DNA of 64,000 nt from Aegilops tauschii subsp. strangulata (GCF_002575655.3 NC_053037.3:445625793-445689792); one strand, 5' to 3'; shown: positions 1 to 12,937, counted from the first letter of the stretch. The notes: generated from the sequence alone by a model not told the origin. Translations and numbers: made by a program.

Positions 1-1001
1 CAATGGCATAATCAACTAGCGAGCAATAATAATAAATCTCGGGTGACAACACTTTCTCAAAACAATCATAACTTGATATAACAAGATGGTATCTCGCTAG
101 CCCTTTCTGAGACCGCAAAACATAAATGCAGAGCACCCCTAAATATCAAGGACTGACCAGACATTGTAATTCATGATAAAAGAGATCCAGTCACAGTCAT
201 ACTCAATGTAAATTAATAGCAATGCATGCAAATGACACCGGTGCTCTCCAACTGGTGCTTTTTAATAAGAGGATGATGACTCAACATAAAAGTAAATAGA
301 TAGGCCCTTCGCAGAGGGAAGCAGGGATTTGCAGAGGTGCCAGAGCTCGAGTTTTAAAACAGAGATAAATAATATTTTGGGTGGCATACTTTCATTGTCA
401 ACATAACAACCAAGAGATCTCGATATCTTCCATGCTACACACATTATAGGCGGTTCCCAAACAGAATGGTAAATTTTATACTCCCCCTCCACCAACAAGC
501 ACACTCCACGGCTGGTCCGAAACAACGGGTACCGTCCATACCAACAACAATCCTGAGGAAGTTTTGTTTGCAATTATTTTGATTTGATTTGAGCATGGGA
601 CTGGGCATCCCGGTTACCGGCCATTTTCTCGTGAATGATGAGCGGAGTCCACTCATAGTGAGAATAACCCACCTAGCATGGAAGATATAGACAACCCTAG
701 TTGATACATGAGCTATTCGAGCATACAAAACATAATTTCATTTGAAGGTTTAGAGTTTGGCACATACAAATTTACTTGGAATGGCAGGTAAATACTGCAT
801 ATAGGAAGGTATGGTGGACTCATATGGAATAACTTTGGGGTTTATGGAAGTGGATGCACACACAGTATTCCCGCTTAGTACAAGTGAAGGCTAGAAAGAG
901 ACTAGGAAGCGACCAACTAGAGAGCGACAACAGTCATGAACATGCATTAAGATTAATCAACAATGAGTGCAAGCATGAGTAGGATATAAATCACCATGAC
1001 C
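1..1001 (-). other. 3' non-coding part of the Sabrina-like element
   Basis: This stretch has only short, unrelated open frames and no recognisable protein. It continues the sequence found right of the inserted Tat element: both flanks of that insertion carry the 5-base duplication ATAAA (1002-1006 and 26064-26068). It holds purine/pyrimidine-rich patches near 480-490 of the kind seen before the 3' LTR in this family. I see no gene here. Confidence 0.6.
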
Positions 1002-1006
1002 ATAAA
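1002..1006. repeat. Target-site duplication ATAAA (left copy)
   Basis: Five bases directly before the LTR start at 1007. They match 26064-26068 exactly, as expected for a Gypsy integrase. Confidence 0.9.
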
Positions 1007-1533
1007 TGTTGGGGATATTACCACTGGGCGTAAACCGGCCAGGAGAGGCCGGGTTAACCCCATAAGTAGTTCATCTGTATCTAAAGTCCATGAAGACAGA
1101 CGGTGACGCTTTATGAAGGCCCAGGGCCCAAAGCCGGTTTAAGGCCTGTAGACATAAGATGGTGTTGATATGTAAACTTGTGTTGTAAGATAGAAGTAGC
1201 AGAGACCAAGCCGGACACGATTATGAGCCTGCCTCGGGATTCTGTAAACCGACGGGCGTCAACCCATGTATATAAGGGGACGACCCGGCGGTGGTTCAGG
1301 GACAACACACAACAACTCGAGACTCAGGCAAAGCGTATTCGCTCCCTGGTCATCGAAACCCCATCAATTCCATCACAACTAGACGTAGGCTTTTACCTTC
1401 ATCGTAAGGGGCCGAACTAGTATAAAACTCTCTTGCATCCCTTGTCCGCTTTAACCCCTTTAAGCTAACCCGTAGCGATGGCTCCACGACTAAGTCCTTT
1501 CTCTAGGACATCTGCCGTGACAAAACCACGACA
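1007..1533 (+). repeat. 5' LTR of outer Tat element
   Basis: 527 bp, closely similar to 25544-26063, with TG and CA ends. A TATA-like box (TATATAAG) lies at 1269-1276 and a second TATAAAAC at about 1421. The 3' LTR has the same TATATAAGG at the matching place, so the first is the likelier U3 promoter. Confidence 0.92.
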
Positions 1534-1535
1534 GT

Positions 1536-1553
1536 TGGCACCCACCGTGGGGC
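1536..1553 (+). other. Primer-binding site, tRNA-Lys type
   Basis: TGGCACCCACCGTGGGGC lies two bases after the LTR. It complements the 3' end of plant tRNA-Lys(CUU) apart from one base (A where TGGCGCCC would be expected). Confidence 0.75.
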
Positions 1554-1621
1554 TATCGCACGATGGTTTCAAGTTCTTGGAGGGCAACTTCGAATGACTC
1601 GAGGGTTACGCTGTGGGCCAG

Positions 1622-4056
1622 ATGACCAAGAGTCGTCGCGGCAAGCTCTACATCGACGATGCAGGCTGGGGCCCCGAGGCCGGCTCAACCGAGTACGGGT
1701 ACCGGGTCGCCTTTGGTGGCATACACGTTTTCATTGGCAAGATCGGTGAACCGGGCCCTGAGCCAAACATCTGCACCGACCTCCTCGAAATGGCTCAGCG
1801 TGCGAGATCTGCCCGGGTCAAGCCTATCATGAAGCGTGCCTTCGTGGGAGTCATCCATGGAGGGGAATCTGAGGATAGATCGGAATCTGGTGGTGAGACT
1901 GTCGGTTATTCCGGCGACGAGTCATCGACTGGAGAAACCGAGTCGTTATATCAGTTACAAGATGGCCGGATTGGGGGCTGTTCCGATGGCGACAGTATTT
2001 CGGACCCCTTTGATCTGCCAAACCGGGTTGCGATCTTCATGGCTGGCACACAACCGGCGCTCCACTCTTCGACCTCAGCGGCGATGATTTCCGGAATGGC
2101 AGCGGCGGCAGCGGCCAGGGCAGGAGGCCCTGTGCGACCGCCAGCTCAGGTTCTATCTGATTTGTTTGACGCGTTGGCAACGCTGATGGCGGAGGTTAAC
2201 CCGGCGGATCAGGATGCACACAATGCGGAAATCGCGAAAGTGAAAGATCAGATCACCCAGGCCAAAGCCGACTTAGCAGCTGAGGATACCAGGATAGCCG
2301 CGGAGCGGGCCGATTTGGATGCACAAGCTTACCGGATTATGTTGGATCAGAGTGCGTCGAACGAAGTCCTGAAGAGGAGGCACCGATCTCACCTGCCGCC
2401 GGTTTATGACGCTAGAAATCTCTTTAACACCCCAGGAGCAGGGACCAGTAATCCGCCGGTGGTAAACCGGGCGGAGGCACCTGGAGCAGGGGCGCCGGTT
2501 CAGCCACGTTTGGCGGATCCGCCTCGTCAGAACAACATTGTAACACCGCATGTCCCCACGCCGCCGGGTCATTACTCTAACCCGATGGACAACATTGTCG
2601 CTGCCGCTTCACGACTGGCGGCCATCCCAATCGAAGGCGATTCTCCAGCGGCGGTCGAGATGCGCTGGGTTAAGGAGCTTCTTCAGACAGCCTTGGTTCA
2701 ACAGGAGGCTTATTCATATAGTCGCGATCGGATTCATTCCACTCCCCGTCCAAGCCGGAGTTATAGCACGCGTATGGATGAACCGGCAGTTTCAAGCAAT
2801 GCGCGGAACTGTGATCCGCCCCGTGGCAATAACCCGGCGGGTGGTGCTGGTGATGCTCAGGAGGTGGTGGACCGGGCTCGGGCACGCAGAGAGGCCGAGT
2901 TAGCGGCGCAGCATGAAGCCCGTCAGCTTACTCCGGTTCGTCCAACCACATCGGTGGAACCAGGAGTTACCTCTAGTTCTTTGGGAGTTCCATGTCTTGT
3001 CCCAGCATTGCGCAATGTGCGCCTGCCCAAGGATTTCAAGGGCCCGCGCAAGGTGCCGAATTACACCGCCAATTTATCCCCTGAAACATGGGTCGAAAGC
3101 TATGAGATGGCCATGGAGATGCTGGATGTGGATGATGCGGCATGTGCGAAATACTTCACCATGATGCTAGAAGGGACAGCCCGCACTTGGCTAAAGAGCT
3201 TATCGGCTAATTCTATCAGGTCATGGGCCGAGTTGAGAGCCCGGTTTATTCAGAATTTCAAGGATACATGCAAGCAGCCCATGTCAATTGTGGACTTAGC
3301 TGCCTTTGTCCAGGAGGAAGGAGAGTCAACAACCCATTGGGTGCGCCGGGTTTCGGAGATTTTGCATTCATCGGACCGCATCAACGCTGACACCGTAGTT
3401 TTAACATTGGAAGGCAATTGCCGGTTTGAACCCCTGAAGTTGAAGTTGGGACGGCTCAAATGTCATTGTAATGACATGGGAACCCTCATGGCTGCACTGG
3501 TGAAGTATGCCGACTCTGATAGTACCAAGGATCCCGAGTCTGACGATGATAAGACAAGGAAGGGAAAGAAGAGCAGCAACGCCAAGGGGCAGCACCACAA
3601 CCCGGCGGGTCATGGAAACGGCGGCAAGCGTAAGGCGGACCACGGTTTAGACTTTGTGGCTAACACTAATACACATGACAAGGGCCAGCGGCGTAAGGGT
3701 AAACCGCCCCAGCGCGGTGGAAGGCCAAGTCCTAATCCGGACCGTTTGCCTTATCTGTTGAACCAGCCCTGTCCAAAGCATGGGACGAAGGAGGACTCGT
3801 CCACGCACCTCTGGAAAGATTATTACATCATGCAAGAGTTCAAAAATTCTGATTCTTTCCGGTATGATCATGGAACAGGAGGGGTTCGGGCCCCGGCTCT
3901 CATGGGCCGGGTTACGGCGGAGGAAATTCCGGTTCAGGCTTCCACGGTAATCAGGGTGGACATAACAATCAAAGTAATCAGGGTAACCAAGGTGGCTATA
4001 ATCATCAGGGCAATCAGCAGCAGCAGCAGTCGGGTTACCAGAGCAACCCGAAGTAG
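1622..4056 (+). pseudogene. Gag of outer Tat element, frameshifted near its end
   Basis: This encodes the capsid and nucleic-acid-binding polyprotein. The first in-frame ATG is 1622 (MTKSRRGK); an in-frame stop lies just upstream. An alanine/glutamine-rich coiled region sits near residues 160-240. The retrotransposon gag domain is around residues 465-640, with the motifs LPKDFKGP, MMLEGTARTWLKSL and ARFIQNFKDTC. A basic tail follows, then a Cys-His motif (CPKHGTKEDSSTHLWKDYY) whose last cysteine appears to be replaced by tyrosine. Near 3885 the frame slips: the glutamine- and glycine-rich C terminus continues in the protease frame, where a TAG stop lies at 4054-4056. Gag and pol were therefore probably one frame originally. 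No CCHC zinc knuckle is seen. Confidence 0.85.
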
Positions 4057-4869
4057 TTGAATAGCGGACAGTATCATGTCTTCACCACTAGATTGGACAA
4101 GCGCGATCGGAAGCTTCATAAAAGGGCGGTGAATGCCGTTGAACCGGCGATGCCCCGTTATTTGCGTTGGTCCGAGCAGCCGATTGTGTGGAGTAGAGAA
4201 GATCATCCACCCCGGGTTGACAATCTGGGTCATCTGGCTCTGGTGGTGGCACCTCAGGTGGGAGGTTATAAGTTCACTAAGGTACTCATGGATGGAGGGA
4301 GTAGTATCAATATCCTTTATTATGAAACTTTCTGTCGCATGGGGTTAACAGATAAAAATCTTAAACTGTCCAATACGGTGTTCCATGGTGTGGTGCCTGG
4401 TAAGTCGGCATATCCTGTTGGTAAGATAGATCTGGAGGTGGCTTTTGGAGATGAGCATGACTCGAGATCAGAAACCTTGACCTTTGAAGTGGTGAAAATC
4501 AGCAGCCCGTATCATGCCCTATTTGGATGGCCAGCCTATGCTAAGTTTATGGCATGGCCTTGTTATGTCTATCTGCAGCACAAGATGTCGGGTCACAAGG
4601 GAACTATAACCGTGCATGGGAGCCGCAAGATTGCTCTGGAGTGTGAAGAAGGGGATGCGGCTTATGCTGAGTCGGTTTGTGCAACAGAAGAGTTGAAGTT
4701 TTACAAGGACAATGTTGATCCGGCAGATATGACTTCGTTGAAGAAACCAACTACAGAGCATGATCCGGCCCTGAAGTTTAAATCGGCTGATGAGACTAAG
4801 CTTGTTGACTTCGTGCCTGGCGATTCGTCCAAGCAGTTTAGCATCAATGCTAACTTGGATCCGAAATAG
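4057..4869 (+). pseudogene. Protease region of outer Tat element
   Basis: This is the aspartic protease that would cut the Gag-Pol polyprotein. The active-site motif is LMDGGSSINILY, where DGG replaces the common DTG/DSG; this form is usual in Tat-type elements. Before it lies the conserved stretch EPAMPRYLRWSEQPIVW, and after it SPYHALFGWPAYAKFMA. The frame is closed by TAG both before (4054) and after (4867-4869) the region. Both look like CAG (Gln) codons changed to TAG, since the protein reads through sensibly on both sides. Confidence 0.85.
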
Positions 4870-6211
4870 GAAAGCGCGCTCATCGAGTTCATCCGTGAGA
4901 ATCGGGACATCTTTGCATGGAAGCCTTCTGACATGCCAGGTGTACCGAGAGAACTCGCTGAGCACACTCGCAATGTTGATCCCAAGTATAAACCGGTCAA
5001 ACAGTTTCTCCGCCGGTTTAATGAAGAAAGGCACAAAGCTATTGGAGAAGAAGTAGCCAGGCTCTTGGCGGCTGGATTTATCGTTGAAGTATTCCATCCT
5101 GAGTGGTTGGCTAATCCGGTGCTGGTCCTCAATAAGAATGGCACTTGGCGTATGTGTATGCATTATACAGACCTCAACAAAGCTTGTCCAGCAGATCCTT
5201 TTGCCCTTCCCCGTATTGATCAAATTATTGATGCTACGGCGGGTTGCGAGCGTTTAAGCTTTTGGATGCATATTCTGGTTATCATCAGATCAAAATGGCA
5301 GTTAAGGACCAGGAGAAGACAGCCTTCATAACTCCCTTTGGAGCCTTCTGCTATGTGTCCATGCCCGTTGGGCTCAAGAGTGCCCAGGCGACTTATCAAC
5401 GGTGTGTGCAGAATTGTCTGCATAAACAGATCGGCCGCAATGTTCACGCCTATGTGGATGATATTGTGGTAAAATCAAGGAAGAAAGAGACATTGATTAA
5501 TGACTTGAAGGAAACCTTTGATAACCTGCGGGTTTATAAAATGATGCTTAATCCGGCCAAGTGTGTCTTTGGTGTACCTGCAGGCAAGCTCTTGGGCTTT
5601 TTGGTGTCTAACAGGGGCATTGAAGCTAATCCGGAAAAGATCAAAGCCATCACCTCCTTGGCTAAACCGAAGTGTATCAATGATGTTCAACGCCTGGCAG
5701 GACGGATTGCCGCGTTGAGCCGGTTTGTCAGTCGCCTTGGCAAGAAGGCCATCCCTTTATATCAGATGCTGAGGAAAACGGATAACTTCGTCTGGAGTAA
5801 CGCCGCTAATGAAGCATTTGAGGACTTAAAGCGACAGCTGGCTAATCCGCCGATTCTTGCTGCTCCAGTGGACAAAGAACCATTGTTGCTATATGTGGCA
5901 GCTAATGCTCGGTCTATTAGTGTGGCTATTGTGGTGGAGCGCAAGGAGGCAGGAAAAGAATATCCGGTTCAGCGGCCGGTTTGCTATATCAGTGAGGTAC
6001 TTATTGAGTCCAAGCCGAGGTACCCGCATTGGCAAAAATTGGTGTTTGGGGTTTTCATGGCAAGCCGGAAGCTTAAGCAGTATTTCCAAGGTCATCCCAT
6101 CACGGTGGTCAGCTCTGCTCCTTTGGGGGATATAATCCAGAACAGGGAAGCAACTAGTCGGATTGCTAAGTGGGCTATCGAGCTCGGGCCTCACGGGTTG
6201 AAATACATACC
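4870..6211 (+). pseudogene. Reverse transcriptase region of outer Tat element
   Basis: The RT domain begins in the same frame as the protease (ESALIEFIREN, then MPGVPRELAEH). Palm and finger motifs are present: NPVLVLNKNGTWRMC, DLNKACP, then DAYSGYHQIKM and the catalytic box AYVDDIVVKS (about 5447-5476), followed by GFLVSNRGIEANPEKI. A one-base loss near 5262 (SFLDAY becomes SFWMHI) moves the rest into another frame. A second shift near 6212 breaks the junction with RNase H. Length and order are those of a normal Gypsy RT, but no single frame is open. Confidence 0.85.
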
Positions 6212-8071
6212 CGAACGGCGATCAAATCTCAGGCACTTGTGGATTTCATCAATGATTGGACAGAATTACAAGCGCCAGAGGAGAAGCCGGATCACACTTA
6301 TTGGACTATTCATTTTGATGGGTCCAGGCAATTGGAGGACTCGGGGGCCGGAGTCATATTAAATTCCCCATGAGGTGATAAGTTTTGTTATGTTCTCCGT
6401 TTAATGTTCCCTTGCACTAACAATGCAGCTGAATATGAGGCTTTACTCCATGGTCTTCGGATGGCCAAGGAGATGAACCTAAGCCGAGTTAAGTGCTTCG
6501 GTGACTCGGATCTAGTGGCCCAACAAGTGTCCGGCACTTGGGATTCCAAGGACCCAATAATGGCAGCATATCGTCATGAGGTGGATATTGTTGTAGGTCA
6601 CTTTAAAGGTTATCAGGTGGATCATGTGGACCGGCGGAAGAATGAAGCGGCGGACAATTTAAGCCGCCTGGGTTCCCAACGTAAACCGGTTCCACCTAAT
6701 GTCTTCCTGGATGTTTTGCATAATCCGTCCGTCAAGCTCCCTGGTAAAGAGGATTTGGCTGTTCCTGATCCGGAGGCTCAGTTGGTGGCGGCTCTTCATG
6801 TTATCCCGGATTGGACAGTTCCATATTTGGTGTATATAAACCGGGGCGAGTTACCAGAGGATGAAACTTTGGCCAGGCAGATAACCCGGCGGTCCAATTC
6901 CATGACTATTATCAATGGAGAGTTACATCATTGCAGTGTGACAGGGGCGTTTCAATGTTGTGTGTCTCCTGAGGAAGGCCGTGAAATTTTGCGTGAGATC
7001 CACGAAGGAGATTGTGGTCACCACGCCGGTTCAAAGTCTTTGGTGGCCAAGGCGTTTCGTCACGGTTTCTATTGGTTAACAGCTCATGCTGATGCCGAGG
7101 ACTTGGTCAAAAGATGTGATGGCTGTCAGAAATTCTCAAGGCGCGCTCATGTACCAGCTCAAGAATTGAGGATGATTCCAATCACCTGCCCGTTTGCAAC
7201 TTGGGGGCTGGATATGGTTGGGCCTTTCAAGAGGTCCAAGGACAAGAAGACCCACCTTTTGGTGGCGGTTGACAAGTTTACGAAGTGGGTGGAGGCAGAG
7301 CCAGTTAGTAAGTGTGACGCAGCCACGGCAGTTCAGTTCATCATAAAGGTGATCTTCCGGTTTGGTTTTCCACACATCATTATAACAGACAATGGTACCA
7401 ATCTGTCAAAGGGTGCCATGAAGGAGTTATGTCAACGTGAGCACATCCGGCTTGACGTGTCATCAGTGGCTCACCCCCAGTCCAATGGTCAAGCGGAGAG
7501 GGCCAATCAAGAGATCTTGAGAGGCATCAAACCCCGGCTTATGGTTCCTTTGCAACGGACGCCGGGTTGTTGGGTTGAGGAGTTACCTTCTGTGTTGTGG
7601 AGCATCAATACCACACCCAACAGGTCGATAGGGTACACACCATTCTTCATGGTTTATAGAGCAGAAGCAGTTCTTCCTAGTGACATCCGTCATGACTCGC
7701 CTCGTGTAGCGGCATATGTTGAAGCTGACAACAAGAAGGCACGGCAGGAAGCTCTTGACCTGTTAGATGAGGAACGTGACATGGTGGCAGCCTATTCGGC
7801 GATTTATCAGCAAGATCTGCGTCGCTATCATAGCCGCCGGGTTAGAACCAGAACCTTTCAAGAAGGTGATTTGGTGCTTCGGCTCATCCAGGATCAGACG
7901 GATATGCAGAAGCTATCCCCCCCTTGGGAAGGACCCTTTGTGGTCAGCAAAAATCTACACAACGGTTCGTACTACCTAATCGATGTTCGAGAGCGCAAAG
8001 ACTCACGTAAATCGGAGGAGGAGACCAACCGGCCGTGCAATATTGCTCATCTTCGGCCTTACTATACTTGA
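6212..8071 (+). pseudogene. RNase H and integrase region of outer Tat element
   Basis: RNase H shows its acidic residues in HFDGSRQLEDSGAGV, NNAAEYEALLHG and CFGDSDLV. It is crossed by a TGA at 6371-6373, probably from CGA. Integrase follows with an HHCC zinc finger (HEGDCGHHAGSKS, then CDGCQKF), the catalytic core GLDMVGPF / IITDNGTN / NGQAERANQE (the D, D, E triad) and a C-terminal segment ending YHSRRVRTRTFQEGDLVLR and IAHLRPYYT. No chromodomain is present. The integrase part (6404-8071, 555 codons) is the longest intact piece of pol in this element. Confidence 0.88.
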
Positions 8072-9229
8072 GCTATAGGCTCTGCTTATGTACATATTAT
8101 GACATTGTATATATGATGATCAATATAATAAAACGGAACCTCAGCTAAAGCGGGGTATGTGTTGTTTTCTTACATCATGTGTGGTTACATGGAGCTTACA
8201 AAGCGGTGTCCGGTTTACCCCTTGATTTAGCTTCTCAAAGCTTCATATTAGATCATTTGGGGGCTTGGTCGTATCCGAACCATAACTACACCTCTTGATC
8301 GGCGCAATGCCACAGCATCACTTGGGGGCTTGGTCGTATCCGAACCATAGCTACACCTCTTGATCGGCGCAATGCCACACCATCACTTGGGGGCTTGGTC
8401 GTATCCGAACCACAGTCACACCTCTTGATCGGCTCAAAGCCACATCAATCCGGGGCCAAAGAGAGTGTTGTAAAACAACAGCTCAAACATAGGCACCCAC
8501 CGAGCACAGTTCACAATTTTGTTTGGAGATTTTTTGCTGTCGAATTTAGGGCGTGCCAGCCCTTGAAAAGCCTCGACTACAACGATTTTATTTGCCTTTT
8601 TCTAAGTTTCTCTTTCTTTTGATAAGACTGGTGATGTTTTCAAACCGGTGTTTATCAACCCGGTTAGGCTGTCAACTACAAGCTGTCAGTACACGATCAA
8701 GTTATAATCTTGAGACTATCAGCCTGGTCTGGTTTTGACTCAAAGTCACCAGTATGGAATAAACTGGTGTTTATCACAACCCGGCGCGGTTTTATTGTAA
8801 ACTGGCATCATATAACAGGAGTTATTTTTACTCCGGATTAGGGTTATTACCCTCATTACAAAGTTGGTCAGCCAACACTATGCCTAAGGGTCATAGGTAT
8901 CATATATTTCCATATTTGGTTATCTTTTACAACCTTGGTTATAAACCTTGGTCATGTATATATTTGGGTATCATGACCCGCCTGGTGATAAACCGCCAGG
9001 GCGCTTTAAGCTTCTTATCTACGGGAACAATTTGAATAAATAGCTATGGATTATAAACATTGTATCTTAAGCATGGCGGATTAACACGCATCAGTCGCAG
9101 ATAAATATGCACGAAGGCATAACACACCAAGTGTTTTAACTAGCCTATTACAAGGCGTTTTAGTGCCAAAAGGGACAATTGTTTCTCAATAAGCATTGCA
9201 GCAAGTGGAAGACTAAATCGGCCTCCGGA
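8072..9229 (+). other. Non-coding region between pol and the antisense gene of the outer Tat element
   Basis: There is no credible protein here. It starts with a short AT-rich stretch and then carries the 65-bp tandem repeats (listed separately). From 8630 to 9230 it is rich in the motifs AAACCGG and ACCCGG on both strands. It would be 3' untranslated sequence for both the plus-strand pol transcript and the convergent antisense gene that ends at 9230. Confidence 0.6.
8257..8451 (+). repeat. Three tandem copies of a 65-bp unit
   Basis: Units begin at about 8257, 8322 and 8387, each with TTGGGGGCTTGGTCGTATCC followed by CACCTCTTGATCGG. The spacing is 65 bp each time. The first two copies are nearly identical and the third is slightly diverged. 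Tandem repeats in the 3' untranslated region are known for Tat-lineage elements and can seed satellites. Confidence 0.9.
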
Positions 9230-12200
9230 TTATGATTGCTTGTCAGCTTGACCTGACGGCTGCGGATCATCTTGCACCGGTTCATCTTCTTCGTCTCTAC
9301 CCAGCGGCTGGAAGTCAACAGTTGTCCAGTCGATCCCAGTTAAAGCTTGGAACACAACTTCGTCGCTTATAAGGGTTGACGGTTCAATATCAGGGGCATA
9401 AGTGTGCTTACGGATTGGAGGGATCAGATTTTGCGCTTCTGGAATTGGCGCCGCAACCCGTCTGTTCTTATCATAGCTTGCCTGATAATATGAGAGATCA
9501 ACTTCTTCAGCTAATTGACAAGCCAGTGGACGTACTTCCCGGTTTATGGCGCGGAGATCCTCCTGGCCAAATTCTGATCCATCTTCTTTTAAGCTTGGGA
9601 AGCCTTTAGCCACGTCCACCGGATCAAGATCAGGCAGCCACGCCTTTGCCCGGGTTAGAGCGGTCAGAGTTCCGACCCTTGCCGCAGCTTTCTTTAGTTC
9701 TTCAACCCGGGCAGGCAGCATGGATAGCCTTTGTAAGGTGTCCTTGATCAATGTTGGAGGAGGTTTATTATGTGAAGCGATACAAATGATCCGCTGTGCG
9801 CTGGTATACAGATGCTCTATCAGAGTATATGCCGCTTTCAACTTCCTCTGTACATCAGAGCCCAGATGGCTAATGCGAGTTCCTGCATCATTATAAACGT
9901 CACTAAACCAGCCACACATGGAAAGATATGTTGAAAGTATAAAGCAAGGATGCTTACCAAATACAGCAGCGGTCATAGCATGTACTTGCCGCTTTACACC
10001 AGTCGGCTTGTCTACCACCGGTTTGAGAGCTGCTTCTGCGTCCTCACCTCTTTTCCGCAAAGCGGATTTCTCTGTGTTCCAATCCGCCCGCTCCTTGGCG
10101 AAGCTGTCCTTTAGCTTTTCCATAGCGACTAAGGCGCTCGTCAGCTCATCTTTTGCTTTGGAAGTTTCGGCCTGTTGGGACTTGATGTTCTCTTGCAGAT
10201 CAGCGGTTTGACTTTCCTTCTTGCTCAGTTCAGCCTATAAAGAGACAGATACATAATGAGTTAACAGTACATATTTGAAGTACCAAGCACATCACAAGTT
10301 ATGCCCTTGATACTTGGGGGCTAATGCATATTTGCTCCTTATCAGAAATCTCTACAAGTCCCAAGCACAATACAAGTATTAATCTTGGCACTTGGGGGCT
10401 AATGTGTGTTTGCGCAAAAAACTGTTGGTATGTGAATTCTTCTACAGTACCAGTTCATCTTTATAAAGTTAAACCGGCCCTTGGGGGCTATACCGGGGAA
10501 AGAGCAGTATGGCAAATTTGAAGGAACCGGTTCATCTTAAAAAGGTAATCCGGTCCCTGGAGGCTAAATATGCAAAGTTAAGTTATGACAAAAGTCCCGG
10601 TTTAGATTGATATCTTAAACCATTACTTGGGGGGTACTAGGAGTTGATAAACTGCAATTGGACAAAAGAGAAAAATAGTAGTTACCTCATATCGCTCCTT
10701 CATCAAGTTTGCCAAACTAGCTTCATAGTCACGGCTGGTATACAGATGGTTCAAGAAGCCAGAGTGAATGTCTTGAGCATTGAGATGGTCGTAGCTTGAT
10801 AAATCGGCATCCCATTTGCCTTTGCCGATAGCAGAGAGCTCATCCTTGGCAGTATGTTTTGACAAAGCGACAACATTGCCAGGAGTGGTGTGGCCAGTGC
10901 CAGTAATCATAATGTCATCATCTTTGTCATCAGCAGCCTTCACTAGAGTTGGCGGTTTATCAGTATCCTTAACTGGACTGACCGGTTTATCATCAGTTCG
11001 GGCAGGGCTGGTTGGCTGGTTTGCATGGCTTGTAGTGTCAACTTGCACTTGTTCGGCAAGGAAGTCATGTTCTTGAGGCGGCAGATCATTAAGCATGGCA
11101 TCAACGTCGGTTTCTTCCGGATCTAGAGTTGTTTCCGGTTCAGCAGCTACATTATCATCAGCCGGTTTGCTTAACCGGGCCTTCTTGCTGGGTCTTGGCT
11201 TGGCGCTGAGAAAAGATAGACATAGGGATCAGTACAGTATGTAAAGGTAAGACATCAAGAATAAAGACACGTGCATAGCTCACCCAGGAACTGTTTTGAG
11301 GGGTGGAAGCTGTGTGGCCGATGACTCGCCAGAGGATGAGTGAGAAGTACCCTGATAATTTGAATCAGACGGGTTAACAGGCTGGCGGAAACAACCTGTT
11401 TTTGGGCATGAAGTATCAATGGGATAAGAGACCTCTGATCGGTGTTTCGGAACCGGACTGTTCGGTAAACCGACGGAGGTAACTACCTGGCCGCTGTGCC
11501 GGGTTGTACGGCGAGCCTCGTGCTGCTGCGTCTTCAAAAGAAAGTTTGGTCCAAGTAAGCAAGGGGGTGAGAAAATTTTACTTTCCGGTTTTCTCGACGG
11601 ATTTTTGATGTGGGCAAAGGATCTGAATCGGAGGAAAGAATGATTACCTCTACATCCTCAGCATGACTGCCTTCAGCGTCGTCCTGATAATAATCATTGT
11701 CAATGAGATGTACGAAAAATGAACCAAGAGAGTCAAGTTCTACCTCTGGTTCGGGATTACCCACATCGTCATCAGCTGGTGGATCGGAGGATGCAGTGGT
11801 CCTTCTCTTGGCAGGTTTTTTAACAACCTTGGTCTTTGGACGAACTGCCTTGACCAATTTGTCTTGCGGCTTCGCCGGTTTGTCTTGTGATGGTTTCTTG
11901 TTCCAGAACGGATCATCACCCTGTCAGAAATAATCACACTTTCAAAAAATATTTGGACAGAAGCAACTTCAGATAAAAAGATTATATGATTCTTACAGCT
12001 GGTGGTTTGTTGAAGGTGCAGAAAGGGAGTAGTCCGGTTGGGCACAAACAGCCTCCGGTTCGTTCAGTATCTTTTTTACAGCCTCAGTGACTTCTGCATC
12101 TGTAAGCTGAATGTCAATGTGCCGCTGAGCGTCCTTCAAACTCCCTATATATTCACACATCAAACCGAAGCGCCGGCTTAAGGGCAGAATGCTCCAGCTT

Positions 12201-12900
12201 ATCCAACAACGAGTAAGATCAACTCCTGTCAGACCGTTTGCCATGAAGGCTCTAAGCTTTGATAATTGAGGAGCATAGTTGGCCCTTTCTCTTGCAGTCA
12301 ACCTCTGAGGAAAAGGATGTGTGTTGCTCAGGCGTTCAGGGCGGTAACCCGGCAGGGGGTTTTCATCAGGTGGAGATGTATCCATGCAGTAAAACCATGT
12401 CTGGTTCCACTCTTTGGGGTGACTGTGGAGTTTGGGATGAGGGAAGGTGACTTCTTTCCTTTTCTGAACCGACATTCCGCCCAGTTCCGTATTGGGTCCA
12501 TCCGAGAACTCTGTGCGACGGTTTAGGTGAAAGAAATCCCTAAACAGTTCGACTGTAGGTTCCTCTTGTAGATAAACCTCACAGAAGACTTGGAAGTGGC
12601 AGATGTTGGTCACAGAATTGGGACCGATGTCTTGAGGGCGCATCGGAAAATTGGCCAGTACATCCCGGAATTTTTTTGAACCGGGAGGACTAAAACCTCG
12701 TCCGAGATGATCAGCAAACACGACTACCTCTCCGTCTTTGGGTGCAGGAGGACTTTCCGGGCCAGGGACCGTCCAGTGGATGACATCTTTCTTGGCTAAA
12801 GCGCCCATTTTAACAAAATTGTTTAATTGTTCTTCGGTTACTCGAGAAGGAGCCCAGTTACATTCATAGACTTGCTTGGCCATGGCAATGGAAATCTGAA
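9230..12900 (-). pseudogene. Antisense multi-exon gene of outer Tat element (plant transposon/mobile-domain-like plus coiled coil)
   Basis: This gene runs opposite to gag-pol. Probable exons from splice signals: about 12900-11998 (start codon 12883), 11920-11648, about 11531-11284, 11205-10686, 10234-9958 and 9902-9230. Exon 1 encodes the part resembling the 'putative plant transposon protein' family (MAKQVYECNWAPSR, GRGFSPPGSKKFRDVL, NICHFQVFCEVYL). Middle exons are acidic, Ser/Pro-rich and of low complexity. Exon 5 is a charged coiled coil (KAKDELTSALVAMEKLKDSF). The last exon is helical and ends with an acidic tail. The exon 1/exon 2 frames do not join unless there was a small indel near 12030, and the 55-base gap between the last two exons is too short for a usual intron. 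Function is unknown; such additional ORFs are known in the Tat group. Confidence 0.7.
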
Positions 12901-12937
12901 ACATGATTATTGCCGGTTTAAGATTGACCGTGGACAA

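Noticed and set aside
262..728. Minus-strand frames of about 100 codons in the first kilobase
   Set aside because: They overlap each other in different frames, match no domain and lie in the 3' non-coding part of the Sabrina-like element.
1536..1553. tRNA-like match (also at 14701, 35666, 45473 and 51873)
   Set aside because: Only the 18-base primer-binding complement is present, next to LTR ends. No tRNA cloverleaf can be built from the flanks.
9903..9957. Intron between the last two exons of the outer antisense gene
   Set aside because: Splice-like signals are present, but 55 bases is shorter than usual plant introns and would change the frame. The frame is open through it, so it may be retained or the exon limits differ.
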